A stretch of 64,000 bases of DNA from Eubacteriaceae bacterium (GTDB lineage: Bacteria > Bacillota > Clostridia > Peptostreptococcales > Anaerovoracaceae): contig CABIWW010000002.1 in the NCBI GenBank assembly GCA_902362435.1, positions 191,511 through 255,510 on the forward strand, given 5' to 3'. The position numbers were made by a program, and so were the translations under genes. Positions 18,246-28,131 of the stretch are shown here, piece by piece. Below the pieces are notes generated by a model that was given only the letters and a program-made list of their open reading frames with translations, did not search any database and had not been told where the DNA came from. The first letter of the stretch is position 1. The number at the start of each line of letters is the position of its first letter.

Positions 18246-18467
18246 CGTCTAACTGACAGAAGATCAGATTTACTTTTATATGAAACACAACATCCCGAAG
18301 CCTGCATCCTGCTTTGACTTCGGTTCTTGACCAGTATTTCTGCTAGATATTAACATTTATATTGGAGAGCGAGGGTTGATAATTACTCTCTTTCAAGACC
18401 TTTAAACATCATCGGGAAGGTTCTAATAAACAGCCTCCCTGGGATTTTTTTGAAATTTCTCAACTCA

Positions 18468-18692
18468 TCAGACAGCCTTGCGGAAAAAATACTCCGGGAT
18501 ATCTTCCGGAGAAACCTCCAGTACAGTTTCTGCCCGCTTGCTTATTTCATCCATCGTGAATTCTTCATAACTGCAAAGTTTCATAAGATATGACTTTTCG
18601 GAAATACGAAGGATGCCGGCGATATCTACACTGGTAAATCCGTTTCTGCAGGCGGCGTCAAGAAATCTCTCATAATTGAACTTGTATAACAT
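18468..18692 (-). CDS. small phage-repressor-like protein (DUF739-like)
   Basis: A 74-residue protein with a compact helix-turn-helix pattern (FTSVDIAGILRISEKSYLMKL) and a C-terminus SPEDIPEYFF, which resembles small DUF739/XRE-type phage repressors. It is divergent from the S24-type repressor at 18977 and shares the intergenic control region. No phage structural genes are nearby, so it may be a phage-derived remnant or a two-gene switch. Confidence 0.65.
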   Translation of the reverse strand: MLYKFNYERFLDAACRNGFTSVDIAGILRISEKSYLMKLCSYEEFTMDEISKRAETVLEVSPEDIPEYFFRKAV

Positions 18693-18742
18693 TACCTTGC
18701 TTCTTCTCCATAAATAATCAGTTTTCTAAATAATCCATACAG

Positions 18743-18771
18743 ATTTTGTCTCAAAAAATGGAAAAAGTCAA
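18743..18771 (-). promoter_or_regulatory. candidate promoter of the small DUF739-like gene
   Basis: Minus-strand TTGACT (18771-18766), 17 bases, CAAAAT (18748-18743). The -10 is weak. Confidence 0.4.
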
Positions 18772-18811
18772 TTCTGCGCACTGCAATGTCGAAAATAAAA
18801 TAGTATTGACT

Positions 18812-18937
18812 CATTTAGCAACAGTTCTAAAATATGTTCTTTGTAACATTCAATATGGTTGATATGAGCATTAAATGCATCAAAAATATAAAAATAGTAT
18901 TTGAATTGTTGCTATTTATTAGAATTAATATTATAAT
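18812..18937 (+). promoter_or_regulatory. promoter and operators of the S24-type repressor
   Basis: TTGCTA (18909-18914), a 17-base spacer and TATAAT (18932-18937) form the promoter. The -35 overlaps GTTGCTA, the inverted copy of TAGCAAC near 18816. Both half-sites are followed by GTTCTAA or preceded by GAAT, so they look like repressor operators. Confidence 0.6.
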
Positions 18938-18976
18938 TATACAGTGTTCAAATAAAGATAAGGGGAATTTGCTATT

Positions 18977-19546
18977 ATGGGAAAATCTACTTTTGCAGAA
19001 AGACTAAATGCGATAATACAAGAGCAGAATATCCGTCAGATCGATCTTTGCAAGAAGACCGGCATAGGCAAAAGCGCTATGAGTCAGTACCTCAGAGGAT
19101 CTTTTGCGCCTAAACAGCAGAAGCTGTATGATCTGGCTGAAGCACTCAACGTTTCAGAAGCATGGCTCATGGGCTACGACGTTCCGCGCGAGCGAAAGAT
19201 CGTAACATCTTCTGAATCGGATGATGCGGATTCATTCTACTTTACGATTCATGACAACAGCATGAGAGACGCGTTCATACCGTCGGGAGCAGTGGTCCTT
19301 GTACACAAGCATCCTTACAGAGCATCTGCCGAAACTCCGTACGAATCGGGGCAGATCGTGTGCTTTTCATACAAAGACTCGCCGGATCAGCTCCGGGTGC
19401 TCTACCTTAAGGACGATTCTGTCGTCCTCGTGGCAGCATCTCCTGACATCAGTGCTTTTCCGCCTGTTGTCTGCACAAAAAGTGATCTTTCAGACGGCAC
19501 GCTGCAGATAAAAGGTGTTGCCTCAAGGATCATCATCAATCTGTAA
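18977..19546 (+). CDS. XRE-family repressor with S24/LexA-like C-terminal domain
   Basis: A 189-residue protein. Residues 1-70 are an XRE helix-turn-helix (RQIDLCKKTGIGKSAMSQYL). The rest has the S24 fold, with the nucleophile region HDNSMRDAF and a SGQIVCFSY strand. In the strand where LexA-like proteases carry the catalytic lysine, this protein has QLRVLYL, so an arginine stands where lysine is expected, and no Ala-Gly cleavage site is obvious in the linker. It may therefore not self-cleave. A hairpin terminator follows. Confidence 0.8.
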   Translation: MGKSTFAERLNAIIQEQNIRQIDLCKKTGIGKSAMSQYLRGSFAPKQQKLYDLAEALNVSEAWLMGYDVPRERKIVTSSESDDADSFYFTIHDNSMRDAFIPSGAVVLVHKHPYRASAETPYESGQIVCFSYKDSPDQLRVLYLKDDSVVLVAASPDISAFPPVVCTKSDLSDGTLQIKGVASRIIINL

Positions 19547-19631
19547 AAATCTGTATTATACGTATATTCTGCATACCTCGGCGCCAACTGTAAATCGGCG
19601 GCGTATTTGGTATTCAGGACATATTCTTATG

Positions 19632-19656
19632 CTCTCCGTGCAACGGAGAGTTTTTT
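19632..19656 (+). terminator. intrinsic terminator of the S24-type repressor gene
   Basis: CTCTCCG and CGGAGAG (19632-19638, 19644-19650) pair around TGCAA and are followed by six T (19651-19656). Confidence 0.85.
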
Positions 19657-19786
19657 CATACAAAAAACAGGCGCTCATGTTACTGTACTTCTTACTGCCC
19701 GTCTGCCAATTTCATACTGCAGACTGCCGCTTTGCAAAACGCTGAACGCCTGTTATATCATGCTTTATCTGCTCTCAAGCACTATC

Positions 19787-20806
19787 TTATTTCCCAAACG
19801 ATATATCGATATCGCCCAGATCATTTACTATCTTCAGTATATTCTGACCGCTTCCAGTCGATATCCTCCCTCCGTGCGATTCGTACTGACCGTGTCGGTC
19901 ATCTTCATCATCATCGTCATCCCAGTCGTGATGTCCCGAACCGATACCTATCTCACCGCTTTTCGCCTGAGCATCTATAGTATAGAGATCTCTCGCCATC
20001 GATGTCCTCAGCTCCACATCTCCACATGCCAGGTACACATCTGTGGTCCCGCTGAATTCGCCTTGCAGATCGACATCACCCTGCTGGCTCTTTACGCTTA
20101 ACCCGCTGCTCTTGATATTCTCGCCTTCTATATCTCCGTATTCTGAAGTGAGCACAGTGCCGCTGCATGTCACATTGCTCATATCTATGTCACCGTCCTG
20201 CGTGCCGGCCGTAAGCTTGTCAGATGTCACCCTTTCAAGATCTACATCGCCATACTCTGTATTCAGTGTCACGCTGCTGCAGTCGACATCACGCAGATCT
20301 ATATCTCCATCCTCTGTAGTGATCGACATCTCCTCCAGTGTGACACGGCTGACATCTACATCGCCGTAATCAGATGTTACATCGAGTTTTTTCATCCTTT
20401 CATCAGGCACTGATATCACAAGCTCCGGTGTATCATCGTCTGAACTCAGATTCACTACCACTCCATCATTGAGCATGCTGGCGTCCACTGTAAGCACTCC
20501 ATCCTTCACGCTGTATTCCGGAGCTCCTACATTCTTGTCATAGCTTATCCCTCTGCTGCCTGTCTCTGTGCTTCCTGCAACGGTAACATCTATGCCGCCT
20601 TTTACACTGACAGAATCAAAGGCGCCGGCATCGCTTATGTCGATATATTCCATGTCTGCATGACCTGCTCTCAGCCATGTGTAGCGTTCACTCATCCTGT
20701 CGAGGAAATTCAGCCCGCCGGTAAGAAATCCCGCAAGCGAAAACAATATTCCTGCGCCAACAACGATCGCGCATATTATGAAAAATCTTTTCAATCCTTT
20801 ACTCAT
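19787..20806 (-). CDS. DUF4097-family beta-helix protein with membrane anchor
   Basis: A 339-residue protein that starts MSKGLKRFFIICAIVV with one membrane helix near the N-terminus, then a long series of short repeats such as DYGDVDVSRVTLEEMSI, EDGDIDLRDVDCSSV and EYGDVDLERVTS. This ladder is typical of DUF4097 adhesin-like beta-solenoids. The C-terminal part has an Asp/His-rich loop (HHDWDDDDDEDDRHG). Start 20806 is chosen for its AGGAGG site and 8-base overlap with the DUF1700 gene. Genes like this occur in PadR-DUF1700-DUF4097 operons linked to envelope stress. Confidence 0.85.
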   Translation of the reverse strand: MSKGLKRFFIICAIVVGAGILFSLAGFLTGGLNFLDRMSERYTWLRAGHADMEYIDISDAGAFDSVSVKGGIDVTVAGSTETGSRGISYDKNVGAPEYSVKDGVLTVDASMLNDGVVVNLSSDDDTPELVISVPDERMKKLDVTSDYGDVDVSRVTLEEMSITTEDGDIDLRDVDCSSVTLNTEYGDVDLERVTSDKLTAGTQDGDIDMSNVTCSGTVLTSEYGDIEGENIKSSGLSVKSQQGDVDLQGEFSGTTDVYLACGDVELRTSMARDLYTIDAQAKSGEIGIGSGHHDWDDDDDEDDRHGQYESHGGRISTGSGQNILKIVNDLGDIDISFGK

Positions 20807-21542
20807 CCTTCTCCTCCTCCTTTTCTGCAGCTTCCTGATCAGCGGATCCTTTATCTGTATCTGCGGGTTCCGCAGCTTCCTGATCTTCATCCGGATCGCC
20901 GGCCGTATCCTCATCGCTGTATCTCCATTTTTTCTGCTCGCTCTTGTCAAGCATCTTGCGGATACGCTTTCTCTCGTTTCGCTTCCTTGCAGCCTTTACA
21001 AGAGCATTGACTCCTGCTCTTACTCCCAGGAACAGCAGCACGCCCATCGCTGCCATAAAGCCCAGCGCACCGGCTCCGGCGCCTATGAATATCATCGCTG
21101 TCGAAACCGATACCGGGATCGCCATAAATCCTATGATGATAAAAGCTATCGCACCCAGAACACATCCTGCAATGCCGGCAAACAGGGCGATCACACAGGC
21201 TGCCAGCGTGATCAGTATCGCTATCGCAAGAACTCCCAGCGCTATCGCCAGCGGGATCGATACAGGCGCCGAACAGATGCCCAGTATCACATACCAGACT
21301 GCCGAGATCCCTTTCTTTACCGTCGGCTTTTCCTCTTCATCAAACAGCTTCATCGCATATTCAGATTTGATCTGAGCTGCGACTTTTTTCGGGCTCCCAA
21401 GCTGCTGCAGCACCTCTTTCTCGTTTTCGCGGCCGGCGTCGTCAAAATACTCCTCGTAATATTCAACGGCCGCTTCTATCTCCTCCTGCGGGAGTCTGGA
21501 AAGTTCTGATCTAAGTTTTTCTATAAATTCTCTCCTCTTCAT
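20799..21542 (-). CDS. DUF1700 membrane protein
   Basis: A 247-residue protein. The N-terminus (MKRREFIEKLRSELSRLP, followed by YYEEYFDDAG) is the DUF1700/HAAS signature. Around residues 80-180 there are four to five hydrophobic helices, and the C-terminus is a highly charged Glu/Asp/Lys tail. It is sandwiched between padR and the DUF4097 gene, with translational overlap to the latter. It probably transmits or tunes the envelope signal, but its biochemical role is unknown. Confidence 0.85.
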   Translation of the reverse strand: MKRREFIEKLRSELSRLPQEEIEAAVEYYEEYFDDAGRENEKEVLQQLGSPKKVAAQIKSEYAMKLFDEEEKPTVKKGISAVWYVILGICSAPVSIPLAIALGVLAIAILITLAACVIALFAGIAGCVLGAIAFIIIGFMAIPVSVSTAMIFIGAGAGALGFMAAMGVLLFLGVRAGVNALVKAARKRNERKRIRKMLDKSEQKKWRYSDEDTAGDPDEDQEAAEPADTDKGSADQEAAEKEEEKDE

Positions 21543-21545
21543 CTC

Positions 21546-21866
21546 TTACTCCTTCGCTCTCTTAACATCTAAAAATACATCTATCGCATTTTTGTGATCC
21601 ATCCACTGGCATCGGTAATCAAGCAGTTTCGCTTTTCCCTCCTCCGTTATCGAGTAGTACCGCCTGTTCCTGCCCTGGTACGACTGATCGTATGTCCTGC
21701 ACAGGTTTTCCTTCTGCAGCCTTCTCAGCACCGGGTACAGCGTCGACTCTGACACGGTTATGGCTTTTTTCATCGACTGAGTTATCTCGTAGCCATACGT
21801 ATCGCCTTTTTCCAGGATCGCCAGCGCACATGCGTCCAGCAGTCCGGATTCGATCTTAAAACCCAT
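21546..21866 (-). CDS. PadR-family transcriptional regulator
   Basis: A 106-residue winged-helix protein (LLDACALAILEKGDTYGYEITQS, TLYPVLRRLQKENL, RRYYSITEEGKAKL), the standard PadR pattern. It is the first gene of the operon and probably represses its own promoter at 21963-21991. Confidence 0.93.
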   Translation of the reverse strand: MGFKIESGLLDACALAILEKGDTYGYEITQSMKKAITVSESTLYPVLRRLQKENLCRTYDQSYQGRNRRYYSITEEGKAKLLDYRCQWMDHKNAIDVFLDVKRAKE

Positions 21867-21962
21867 ATTTGCCTCCTTTTCAGTTTATGATCTATCGTCT
21901 GTTATCCATGGTCTGCGCTCAGCAGGCTTTATGGTTTTGTATAATATCATTTCTTGATTAAT

Positions 21963-21991
21963 ACTATATATCATATAATATTGTTTGTCAA
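21963..21991 (-). promoter_or_regulatory. promoter of the padR operon
   Basis: Minus-strand TTGACA (21991-21986), 17 bases, TATAGT (21968-21963). The spacer is an AT-rich quasi-palindrome of ATAT motifs, as expected for a PadR operator. Confidence 0.75.
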
Positions 21992-22058
21992 TAAAATATT
22001 TGATTATTTTTGATATGCAAAGCGCAGGTGTGCGGGCAGAAAAAAACTGCAGTAAACG

Positions 22059-23039
22059 TCATACTGCAGTTCTTATCATCGAACGTATCACTGTGCGCAT
22101 CTCTTCTGGATCGTTTATCGTATTCGTGCGGCGGCGCATGGCGGCGGCGCCGTGCATCCCCTTGATATACCATCCGATGTGCTTTCTTATCTCCCGGACT
22201 GCGATGTGCTCGCCTTTGTACTGCGCGATCAGATCAAAGTGTCTGAGCAGCATGGCTATCCGTTCTTCATCTGCCGGCGGGTCGGGCAGGCCGTCACCTC
22301 TCCAGAGCGATGCAGCGTCTCTGAATATCCACGGATTGCCGAGCGCACCTCTGGCGATCATCACGCCGTCGCAGTCTGTTTCATCGAGCATACGCATCGC
22401 ATCTTCACCGCTGAAAACATCGCCGTTGCCGATGATCGGCACACTCACCGCCCTTTTTACATCTGCGATCGCCTGCCAGTCGGCTTTGCCCTCGTAATAC
22501 TGCTCGCGAGTCCTTCCGTGGACCGCCACTGCAGCTACTCCTGCCGACTCCAGCAGCTTTGCAGTCTCCACAGCTGTATTGCTGCCGCGCTCGAATCCCA
22601 TCCTGATCTTCGCAGTGACGGGCTTGCCTGCCGCATTCACCATCGCGGAGATCACGTCGTGAAGTACATCGAGCTTTTTGAGCAGCGCCGATCCTTCTCC
22701 GTTTTTCACGACTTTAGGTACAGGGCACCCGACATTCAGGTCGAGTATGCAGTTTTTCTCATCGCGCAGCTCCTTTGCTGCAAAATCCAGGATCTCCGGA
22801 TCGCTCCCGAAGAGCTGGAAAGCTACAGGACCTTCATCCTCCGCGATCTCAAGGAGATCTCTGCTTTTCCTGTCACCGTACCACAGACCCTTGGCGCTCA
22901 CCATTTCCGTATACACTAAAGAAGCCCCTTGCTTGGCGCAGAGGCTTCTCATCGCTTTATCAGTTATACCCGCAAGCGGGGCCAGAAAAAACGGCGTATC
23001 AGGCTGAAAGCTCCCTATACTAAACAGTTGCTTCGCCAT
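22059..23039 (-). CDS. dusB: tRNA-dihydrouridine synthase
   Basis: A 326-residue FMN enzyme reducing uridine in the tRNA D-loop. It has [13 protein letters not shown], the catalytic cysteine region [36 protein letters not shown] and [11 protein letters not shown], all DusB-type. It overlaps coaX by 20 bases. The coaX-dusB pairing is also seen near ftsH in other Firmicutes. Confidence 0.95.
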   Translation of the reverse strand: MAKQLFSIGSFQPDTPFFLAPLAGITDKAMRSLCAKQGASLVYTEMVSAKGLWYGDRKSRDLLEIAEDEGPVAFQLFGSDPEILDFAAKELRDEKNCILDLNVGCPVPKVVKNGEGSALLKKLDVLHDVISAMVNAAGKPVTAKIRMGFERGSNTAVETAKLLESAGVAAVAVHGRTREQYYEGKADWQAIADVKRAVSVPIIGNGDVFSGEDAMRMLDETDCDGVMIARGALGNPWIFRDAASLWRGDGLPDPPADEERIAMLLRHFDLIAQYKGEHIAVREIRKHIGWYIKGMHGAAAMRRRTNTINDPEEMRTVIRSMIRTAV

Positions 23040-23880
23040 ATTCGCACCTTTCTTTTTCTGCTTTTAGTTCTGCCTTGGATTCAATCCTCCTGGGCTTCCT
23101 GTTCTTTTCGTATATGAGTTCAAGACCCTCCAGAGTAAGCATCTTGTCCACATGATCGATGCAGTCTATCCCTGAATCGATCATCGTCGCAAGACCGCCT
23201 GTCGCGATCACCTTGACCTCGATGGAATCATCCTTGCTGTACTCCTGAAGCTCTTTTTTCATTTTCTTCACTATATAGTCGACCATGCCCATGTGTCCGT
23301 AGACGAGACCTGACTGCATACTGTTGATAGTATTGCGGCAGATCACATGACCCGGTTCCTCAAGCTCTACCTTGGGAAGCTTCGCTGTTTTCTCAAAGAG
23401 CGCTTCCGACGATATCTTGAGTCCCGGAGCGATCGTTCCGCCTATGTACTCGGCTTTCTCCGAGATCGCGCAGAAAGTCGTGGCTGTGCCGAAATCTATT
23501 ATGATGAGCGGGCCGCCGTACTTTGCATGAGCTGCGACCGCATTGACGATCCTGTCAGATCCGACCTGCTTGGGATTATCGTATTTTACAACGATCCCCG
23601 TCTTTATACCTGCACCTATAACTATCGCCTTGCGGTTGAAATATTTTACCGAAAGATGCTGGAGCGTATATAGAACAGACGGCACTACCGTCGAAATTAT
23701 TACATCCTTTACATCTTTTACATCGAGCCCTTCATATCTGAACAGCGCTCCGATTATCATACCGTATTCATCTGCACTTTTGTTATTGTCAGTCTCCAGT
23801 CGCCAGCTTGTGATAAGTCTGCCTTCTTTAAAGACTCCCAGTACTATATTAGTGTTTCCAACGTCGAATGCCAGTAGCAT
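23020..23880 (-). CDS. coaX: type III pantothenate kinase
   Basis: A 286-residue kinase for the first step of CoA synthesis. The phosphate motifs [26 protein letters not shown] and DFGTATTFC are all present, along with IAPGLKIS. The C-terminus carries a charged extension of about 25 residues after the usual end. It is the upstream partner of dusB and overlaps it. Confidence 0.95.
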   Translation of the reverse strand: MLLAFDVGNTNIVLGVFKEGRLITSWRLETDNNKSADEYGMIIGALFRYEGLDVKDVKDVIISTVVPSVLYTLQHLSVKYFNRKAIVIGAGIKTGIVVKYDNPKQVGSDRIVNAVAAHAKYGGPLIIIDFGTATTFCAISEKAEYIGGTIAPGLKISSEALFEKTAKLPKVELEEPGHVICRNTINSMQSGLVYGHMGMVDYIVKKMKKELQEYSKDDSIEVKVIATGGLATMIDSGIDCIDHVDKMLTLEGLELIYEKNRKPRRIESKAELKAEKERCEYGEATV

Positions 23881-24012
23881 GGTTTTCTCCTTTTGCTCTG
23901 TATTTTTTTAACAGTCTGAATAGACCGCTTTTATTTTACCATAAAGTATGTTCACAACCAAAACATTTTTACATGAAATCAACATTCAGATCCGATCATT
24001 TTTCAGTCCGGA

Positions 24013-24489
24013 TCACTCCAGTGTTACGAGAATATCTCCTGCGTTCACAGATGTTCCCTTTACAGCCTGGATCGATGCGACTTTTCCTGCCGCAGGGGCT
24101 GCGATCTCGTTCTCCATTTTCATAGCTTCGAGTATCACGAGGATATCTCCCTGTGCCACCTGCTGTCCGGGTTCGACTCTTATATCAAGCACTGTTCCGG
24201 GCACCGGAGCCTTGACGCCTGTGCCACCCTCAGGAACTGCTGCCGGTGCTCCGCCTGCCGGCGCTGCTGATGCTGCTGCAGCCTGAGCCGTCTGTGCTCC
24301 TGCGCCTGATGCCTCAGCTTTCTGCTCCGCTGCAGGAGCCACCGCTGCCTTTGTCTCCTGTGCAGGGGCCGCCGTCTGGACCGCTGCCGGCTGCACTGCC
24401 GGTGCCGGCGATGCAGCTGATGTGTTTTTTACTTCTTCTACTTCTACTTCATATGTCGTACCATTTACAGTGATATTGTACTTTTTCAT
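24013..24489 (-). CDS. biotin carboxyl carrier subunit of a sodium-pump decarboxylase or carboxyltransferase
   Basis: A 158-residue carrier. It starts MKKYNITVNGTTYEVEVEEV, continues with an Ala/Pro/Gln-rich linker of about 60 residues, and ends with a biotinyl domain containing EAMKMENEI. The biotinylated lysine is in MKM. Start 24489 has a good upstream site; a longer frame overlaps the OadG-like gene. It should shuttle carboxyl groups between the carboxyltransferase and a decarboxylase. Confidence 0.92.
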   Translation of the reverse strand: MKKYNITVNGTTYEVEVEEVKNTSAASPAPAVQPAAVQTAAPAQETKAAVAPAAEQKAEASGAGAQTAQAAAASAAPAGGAPAAVPEGGTGVKAPVPGTVLDIRVEPGQQVAQGDILVILEAMKMENEIAAPAAGKVASIQAVKGTSVNAGDILVTLE

Positions 24490-24512
24490 ATGTCCCGTTT
24501 CCTTTCGATTCA

Positions 24513-25010
24513 TTAGAACTTTCTGCTCTCTATACAGTCTGCTCTGGCTGCAATGGACCACGGCTGCGTATCCGCAGGCAGTCTCCTGATCTTCCTCACG
24601 ACCAGACGTCCGGAGCCCTCTTCCTCACGGAAAGCTTCTATCGCCGCCGTTATAACCGCGATCACCTCCGGACTGATGCCGCCATTCCCGCCGTCATCAG
24701 TTGCTGACGCTGCTGCAGTCGCACCCGCATCTGCTCCGGCTTTCCCGGCTTCCGCAGCTGCACCGCTGCCCGCTCCCGTACGCCCGGCTGTCTGCGCGGC
24801 CGGCGCCTGTCCGTCGAACGGCAGGTACGGTATACTGTCAAAATCGTCATCTGTTGTGTTGTTGTTCTTTTTCTTTATATTCATCCTTTTGCTTATGAAT
24901 GACACGATCACCCATATGAGCAGCAGGATGCAGAAAGTCAAGCCCATCCCTATGAGCATAGTGACTACAGATCCCAGCATTTTTCCTCCTAAATCATTTA
25001 AGATCCCCAT
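24513..25010 (-). CDS. OadG-like gamma/delta subunit of a sodium-pump decarboxylase
   Basis: A protein of about 165 residues with one membrane helix near the N-terminus (TMLIGMGLTFCILLLIW), a lysine-rich cytoplasmic turn, an Ala/Gly-rich linker and a C-terminal segment ISPEVIAVITAAIEAF typical of methylmalonyl-CoA decarboxylase delta subunits. The start is uncertain: an ATG at 24980 follows AGGAGG closely, while 25010 has GGGAG with better spacing. It would anchor the complex to the membrane. Confidence 0.8.
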   Translation of the reverse strand: MGILNDLGGKMLGSVVTMLIGMGLTFCILLLIWVIVSFISKRMNIKKKNNNTTDDDFDSIPYLPFDGQAPAAQTAGRTGAGSGAAAEAGKAGADAGATAAASATDDGGNGGISPEVIAVITAAIEAFREEEGSGRLVVRKIRRLPADTQPWSIAARADCIESRKF

Positions 25011-25048
25011 GCAAAGCTCCCGCACTCCGCACCCGCGTGCCGTAACGG

Positions 25049-26596
25049 CTAGAGCGGGATGTTTCCGTGCTTCTTTGCAGGAAGAGATTCACGCTTTGTA
25101 CTAAGCATATCGAGCGCGCTTATCACGCGCTGCCTGGTCGATGCGGGCTCTATGATATCGTCCACATAACCAAGGCTCGCTGCGACATAAGGATTGTTGA
25201 ACGTCTCCTCATATTCCGCGATCTTCTCCGCTCTGACCTGGGCCGGATCGTCAGCATTCCTGATCTCGCGTTTTACCGACGAGATGATGTTGACTGCTCC
25301 CGATGCGCCCATCACGGCGATCTGAGCCGACGGCCACGCCATTACCATGTCCGCGCCGAGCTCCTTGTTGCACATGCCTATGTATGCGCCGCCGTATGCT
25401 TTCCTCAATATCAGCGTGATCTTAGGCACTGTCGCCTCACAGTATGCGTAAAGCATCTTCGCGCCGTGTCTGATGATGCCGCCGTATTCCTGATCCGTGC
25501 CCGGAAGGAATCCCGGAACGTCTTCTATCGTGAGCAGCGGGATGTTGAATGCATCGCATCTTCTGATGAATCTCGCCGCCTTGTCTGATGCGTTTATGTC
25601 CAGACAGCCTGCCCCGAAATTAGGCTGGTTGGCTATGACACCCACTGTCGCTCCATCCATCCTGATGAAGCACGTTATGATATTCTTTGCATAATGAGGC
25701 ATAACATCGTAGATCCTGCCGTCATCAGCGATCTTGTATATCACATCGTACATATTGTACGCCTTGTTCGGATTGTCCGGAATGATCTCGTTGAGCTCCG
25801 GGATCATCCTATTTATATCGTCGTCACACGCATATACAGGAGCTGTTTCCATGTTGTTCGAAGGCATGTAGCTCAGAAGTTCTCTGACCGCCAGCAGTGT
25901 CTCTTCGTCATTTTTCCCCATAAAATGCGCCACGCCGCTGACCGTATTGTGTGTCACGGCCCCGCCGAGCTGTTCGGCTGTCACGGCCTCGCCTGTTACC
26001 GTCTTGATGACTTCAGGGCCTGTTATGAACATCTGGCTGGTCTTGTCCACCATGAACACGAAGTCCGTTATCGCCGGCGAATACACTGCGCCGCCCGCGC
26101 ACGGTCCCATTATCACTGATATCTGCGGGATGACTCCTGATGATATCGTATTGTTGTGGAATATCTTGCCGAATCCCGAAAGCGCCGCAACGCCTTCCTC
26201 GACTCTTGCTCCGCCTGAATCCTGCAGTCCCACGATAGGCGCCCCCATCTTGAGCGCCATTTCCTGCACCTTTACGATCTTCTCCGCATGATACTCGCCC
26301 AGCGAGCCGCCGCTGACCGTAAAATCCTGTGCAAATGCGAACACGAGTCTGCCTTCGATCTGCCCGTATCCCGTAACTACACCGTCACCCGGCAGGTCTT
26401 TGCCCGCCATATCGAAATTGGTGCACCTGTGCTTTACGAAAGCATCTATCTCAACGAAGCTGTTTTCGTCAAAAAGGATATCAAGCCGTTCTCTGGCTGT
26501 GAGCTTTCCTTTTGAATGCTGTGCCTGGATCCTCTTTTCGCCGCCGCCCTGCGCTATGTGCGCTCTGGCATGGCGGAGTTTTTCCAGCTTATCCAT
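25049..26596 (-). CDS. mmdA: acyl-CoA carboxyltransferase alpha subunit (methylmalonyl-CoA decarboxylase or propionyl-CoA carboxylase type)
   Basis: A 515-residue carboxyltransferase with two crotonase-like halves: LTARERLDILFDENSF at the start, DSGGARVEEGVAAL, VIMGPCAGGAVYSP, and in the second half IEDVPGFLPGTDQE and ARKAYGGAY-type glycine loops. The C-terminal KKHGNIPL is the family's usual ending. The carrier and OadG-like subunits follow, but no membrane beta subunit (MmdB/OadB) is found in the window. Substrate is probably methylmalonyl-CoA or propionyl-CoA; glutaconyl-CoA is less likely. Confidence 0.93.
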   Translation of the reverse strand: MDKLEKLRHARAHIAQGGGEKRIQAQHSKGKLTARERLDILFDENSFVEIDAFVKHRCTNFDMAGKDLPGDGVVTGYGQIEGRLVFAFAQDFTVSGGSLGEYHAEKIVKVQEMALKMGAPIVGLQDSGGARVEEGVAALSGFGKIFHNNTISSGVIPQISVIMGPCAGGAVYSPAITDFVFMVDKTSQMFITGPEVIKTVTGEAVTAEQLGGAVTHNTVSGVAHFMGKNDEETLLAVRELLSYMPSNNMETAPVYACDDDINRMIPELNEIIPDNPNKAYNMYDVIYKIADDGRIYDVMPHYAKNIITCFIRMDGATVGVIANQPNFGAGCLDINASDKAARFIRRCDAFNIPLLTIEDVPGFLPGTDQEYGGIIRHGAKMLYAYCEATVPKITLILRKAYGGAYIGMCNKELGADMVMAWPSAQIAVMGASGAVNIISSVKREIRNADDPAQVRAEKIAEYEETFNNPYVAASLGYVDDIIEPASTRQRVISALDMLSTKRESLPAKKHGNIPL

Positions 26597-26687
26597 CTGT
26601 GCTGCCTCCTTAAAAACTCTTTATCCTGTTCCGTATCTGCAAGGCGTCTGTGCCTCCTGCGCAGCACGCCTCGTACAGACTCTCAGT

Positions 26688-27941
26688 CTATCCTCTGAAC
26701 TTCTTGTGGAGAGGGTACTTGTCCGTAAGCTCCTTGACTATAGCTCTTGCCTTTTCCATAGCTGCCGGATCTTCAGGATTGTCGATCACGAGTGCGATCG
26801 CCTCCACTGTCTTCCTTACATCGTCTTCCTTGAAGCCTCTGCTGGTCATCGCAGGCGTTCCGAGTCTCAGACCGCTTGTAACGAACGGGCTCTGCGGATC
26901 GTTCGGGATCGCATTCTTGTTCGTCGTGATGTTGGCTTCGTCAAGAAGGTGCTCTGCCAGCTTTCCTGTAACGCCCTTGTTCACGAGTTTCACGAGAACG
27001 AGGTGATTGTCAGTGCCGCCCGAAACGAGGTCGAAACCCTTTTCGTTGAGAGCCTCTGCCAGCGCCTTTGCATTATCGAGCACCTGCTGCTGATATACCT
27101 TGAATTCCGGATCCATCGCTTCCTTGAAGCATACAGCCTTCGCTGCGATTATGTGCATGAGCGGGCCGCCCTGAGTTCCCGGGAAGATAGCCTTGTCGAT
27201 AGCCTTCGCGTATTTTTCTTTGCAAAGGATAAGTCCGCCTCTAGGCCCTCTGAGTGTCTTATGCGTCGTGCTTGTAACGATATCCGCATATTCCATCGGA
27301 TTTGGATGGAGTCCGACTGCAACGAGTCCTGCGATATGCGCCATGTCGACCATCAGCATAGCGCCGACTTCGTCTGCGATCTCTTTGAATTTATCTGCAT
27401 ATATAGTTCTTGGGTAAGCCGAAGCGCCTGCCACGATCAGTTTAGGCTTGTGCTTCAGGGCCAGCTCCCTTACGTTGTCAAAATCTATCATTTCTGTTTC
27501 ATGATCGAGTCCGTATGACACGAAGTTATATGACTTTCCTGAAATGTTCACAGGGGATCCGTGTGAAAGGTGTCCGCCGTTTGACAGATCCATGCCGAGC
27601 ACTGTATCTCCGTAATCGAGCACTGCCTGGTATACCGCAGTGTTTGCGTTCGCCCCTGAGTGAGCCTGCACATTTGCATGGTCTGCACCGAAGATCTTCT
27701 TCGCTCTCTCGATAGCCAGAGTCTCGACTTCATCGACGAATTCACATCCGCCGTAATATCTCTTGCCCGGATATCCTTCCGCATATTTGTTCGTCAATGC
27801 GCTGCCTGCTGCTTCCATGATCTCGTAGTTCACGAAATTCTCAGAAGCGATCATCTCGATCTTTGTCTCCTGACGGTTGATTTCCCTTTTGATAGATGCT
27901 GTTATTTCCGGGTCTGCTTTCTCCAAATAATTGAAATACAT
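26688..27941 (-). CDS. glyA: serine hydroxymethyltransferase
   Basis: A 417-residue PLP enzyme interconverting serine and glycine with tetrahydrofolate. It shows [31 protein letters not shown] and the PLP-lysine motif [13 protein letters not shown]. Start 27941 has AAGGAG eight bases upstream; an upstream frame to 28061 lacks family similarity. It lies between the pucR gene and the decarboxylase genes on the same strand. Confidence 0.97.
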   Translation of the reverse strand: MYFNYLEKADPEITASIKREINRQETKIEMIASENFVNYEIMEAAGSALTNKYAEGYPGKRYYGGCEFVDEVETLAIERAKKIFGADHANVQAHSGANANTAVYQAVLDYGDTVLGMDLSNGGHLSHGSPVNISGKSYNFVSYGLDHETEMIDFDNVRELALKHKPKLIVAGASAYPRTIYADKFKEIADEVGAMLMVDMAHIAGLVAVGLHPNPMEYADIVTSTTHKTLRGPRGGLILCKEKYAKAIDKAIFPGTQGGPLMHIIAAKAVCFKEAMDPEFKVYQQQVLDNAKALAEALNEKGFDLVSGGTDNHLVLVKLVNKGVTGKLAEHLLDEANITTNKNAIPNDPQSPFVTSGLRLGTPAMTSRGFKEDDVRKTVEAIALVIDNPEDPAAMEKARAIVKELTDKYPLHKKFRG

Positions 27942-28131
27942 GTTAATCTCCTTGTCCTTTTTTACTCTTGCTTTATATGTGAAACTAAAATTTATCTTTT
28001 TTATGCCGGCCATGCATGCAGGCCGCCCGCACACCGCGCCGCGCCGTCCAGCCTCGCTCACCGGCTTTTCTCATCCGGCTGCAGCCGTCGGAATGCCGAA
28101 CTGCCGTACACTGTCGGAATGCCGGTCCCCG

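Noticed and set aside
18468..19546. Complete prophage
   Set aside because: Only two repressor-like genes are present, with no integrase, structural or lysis genes nearby.
26400..27518. 372-codon open frame on the plus strand
   Set aside because: It is antisense to mmdA and glyA; both genes on the minus strand have clear motifs.
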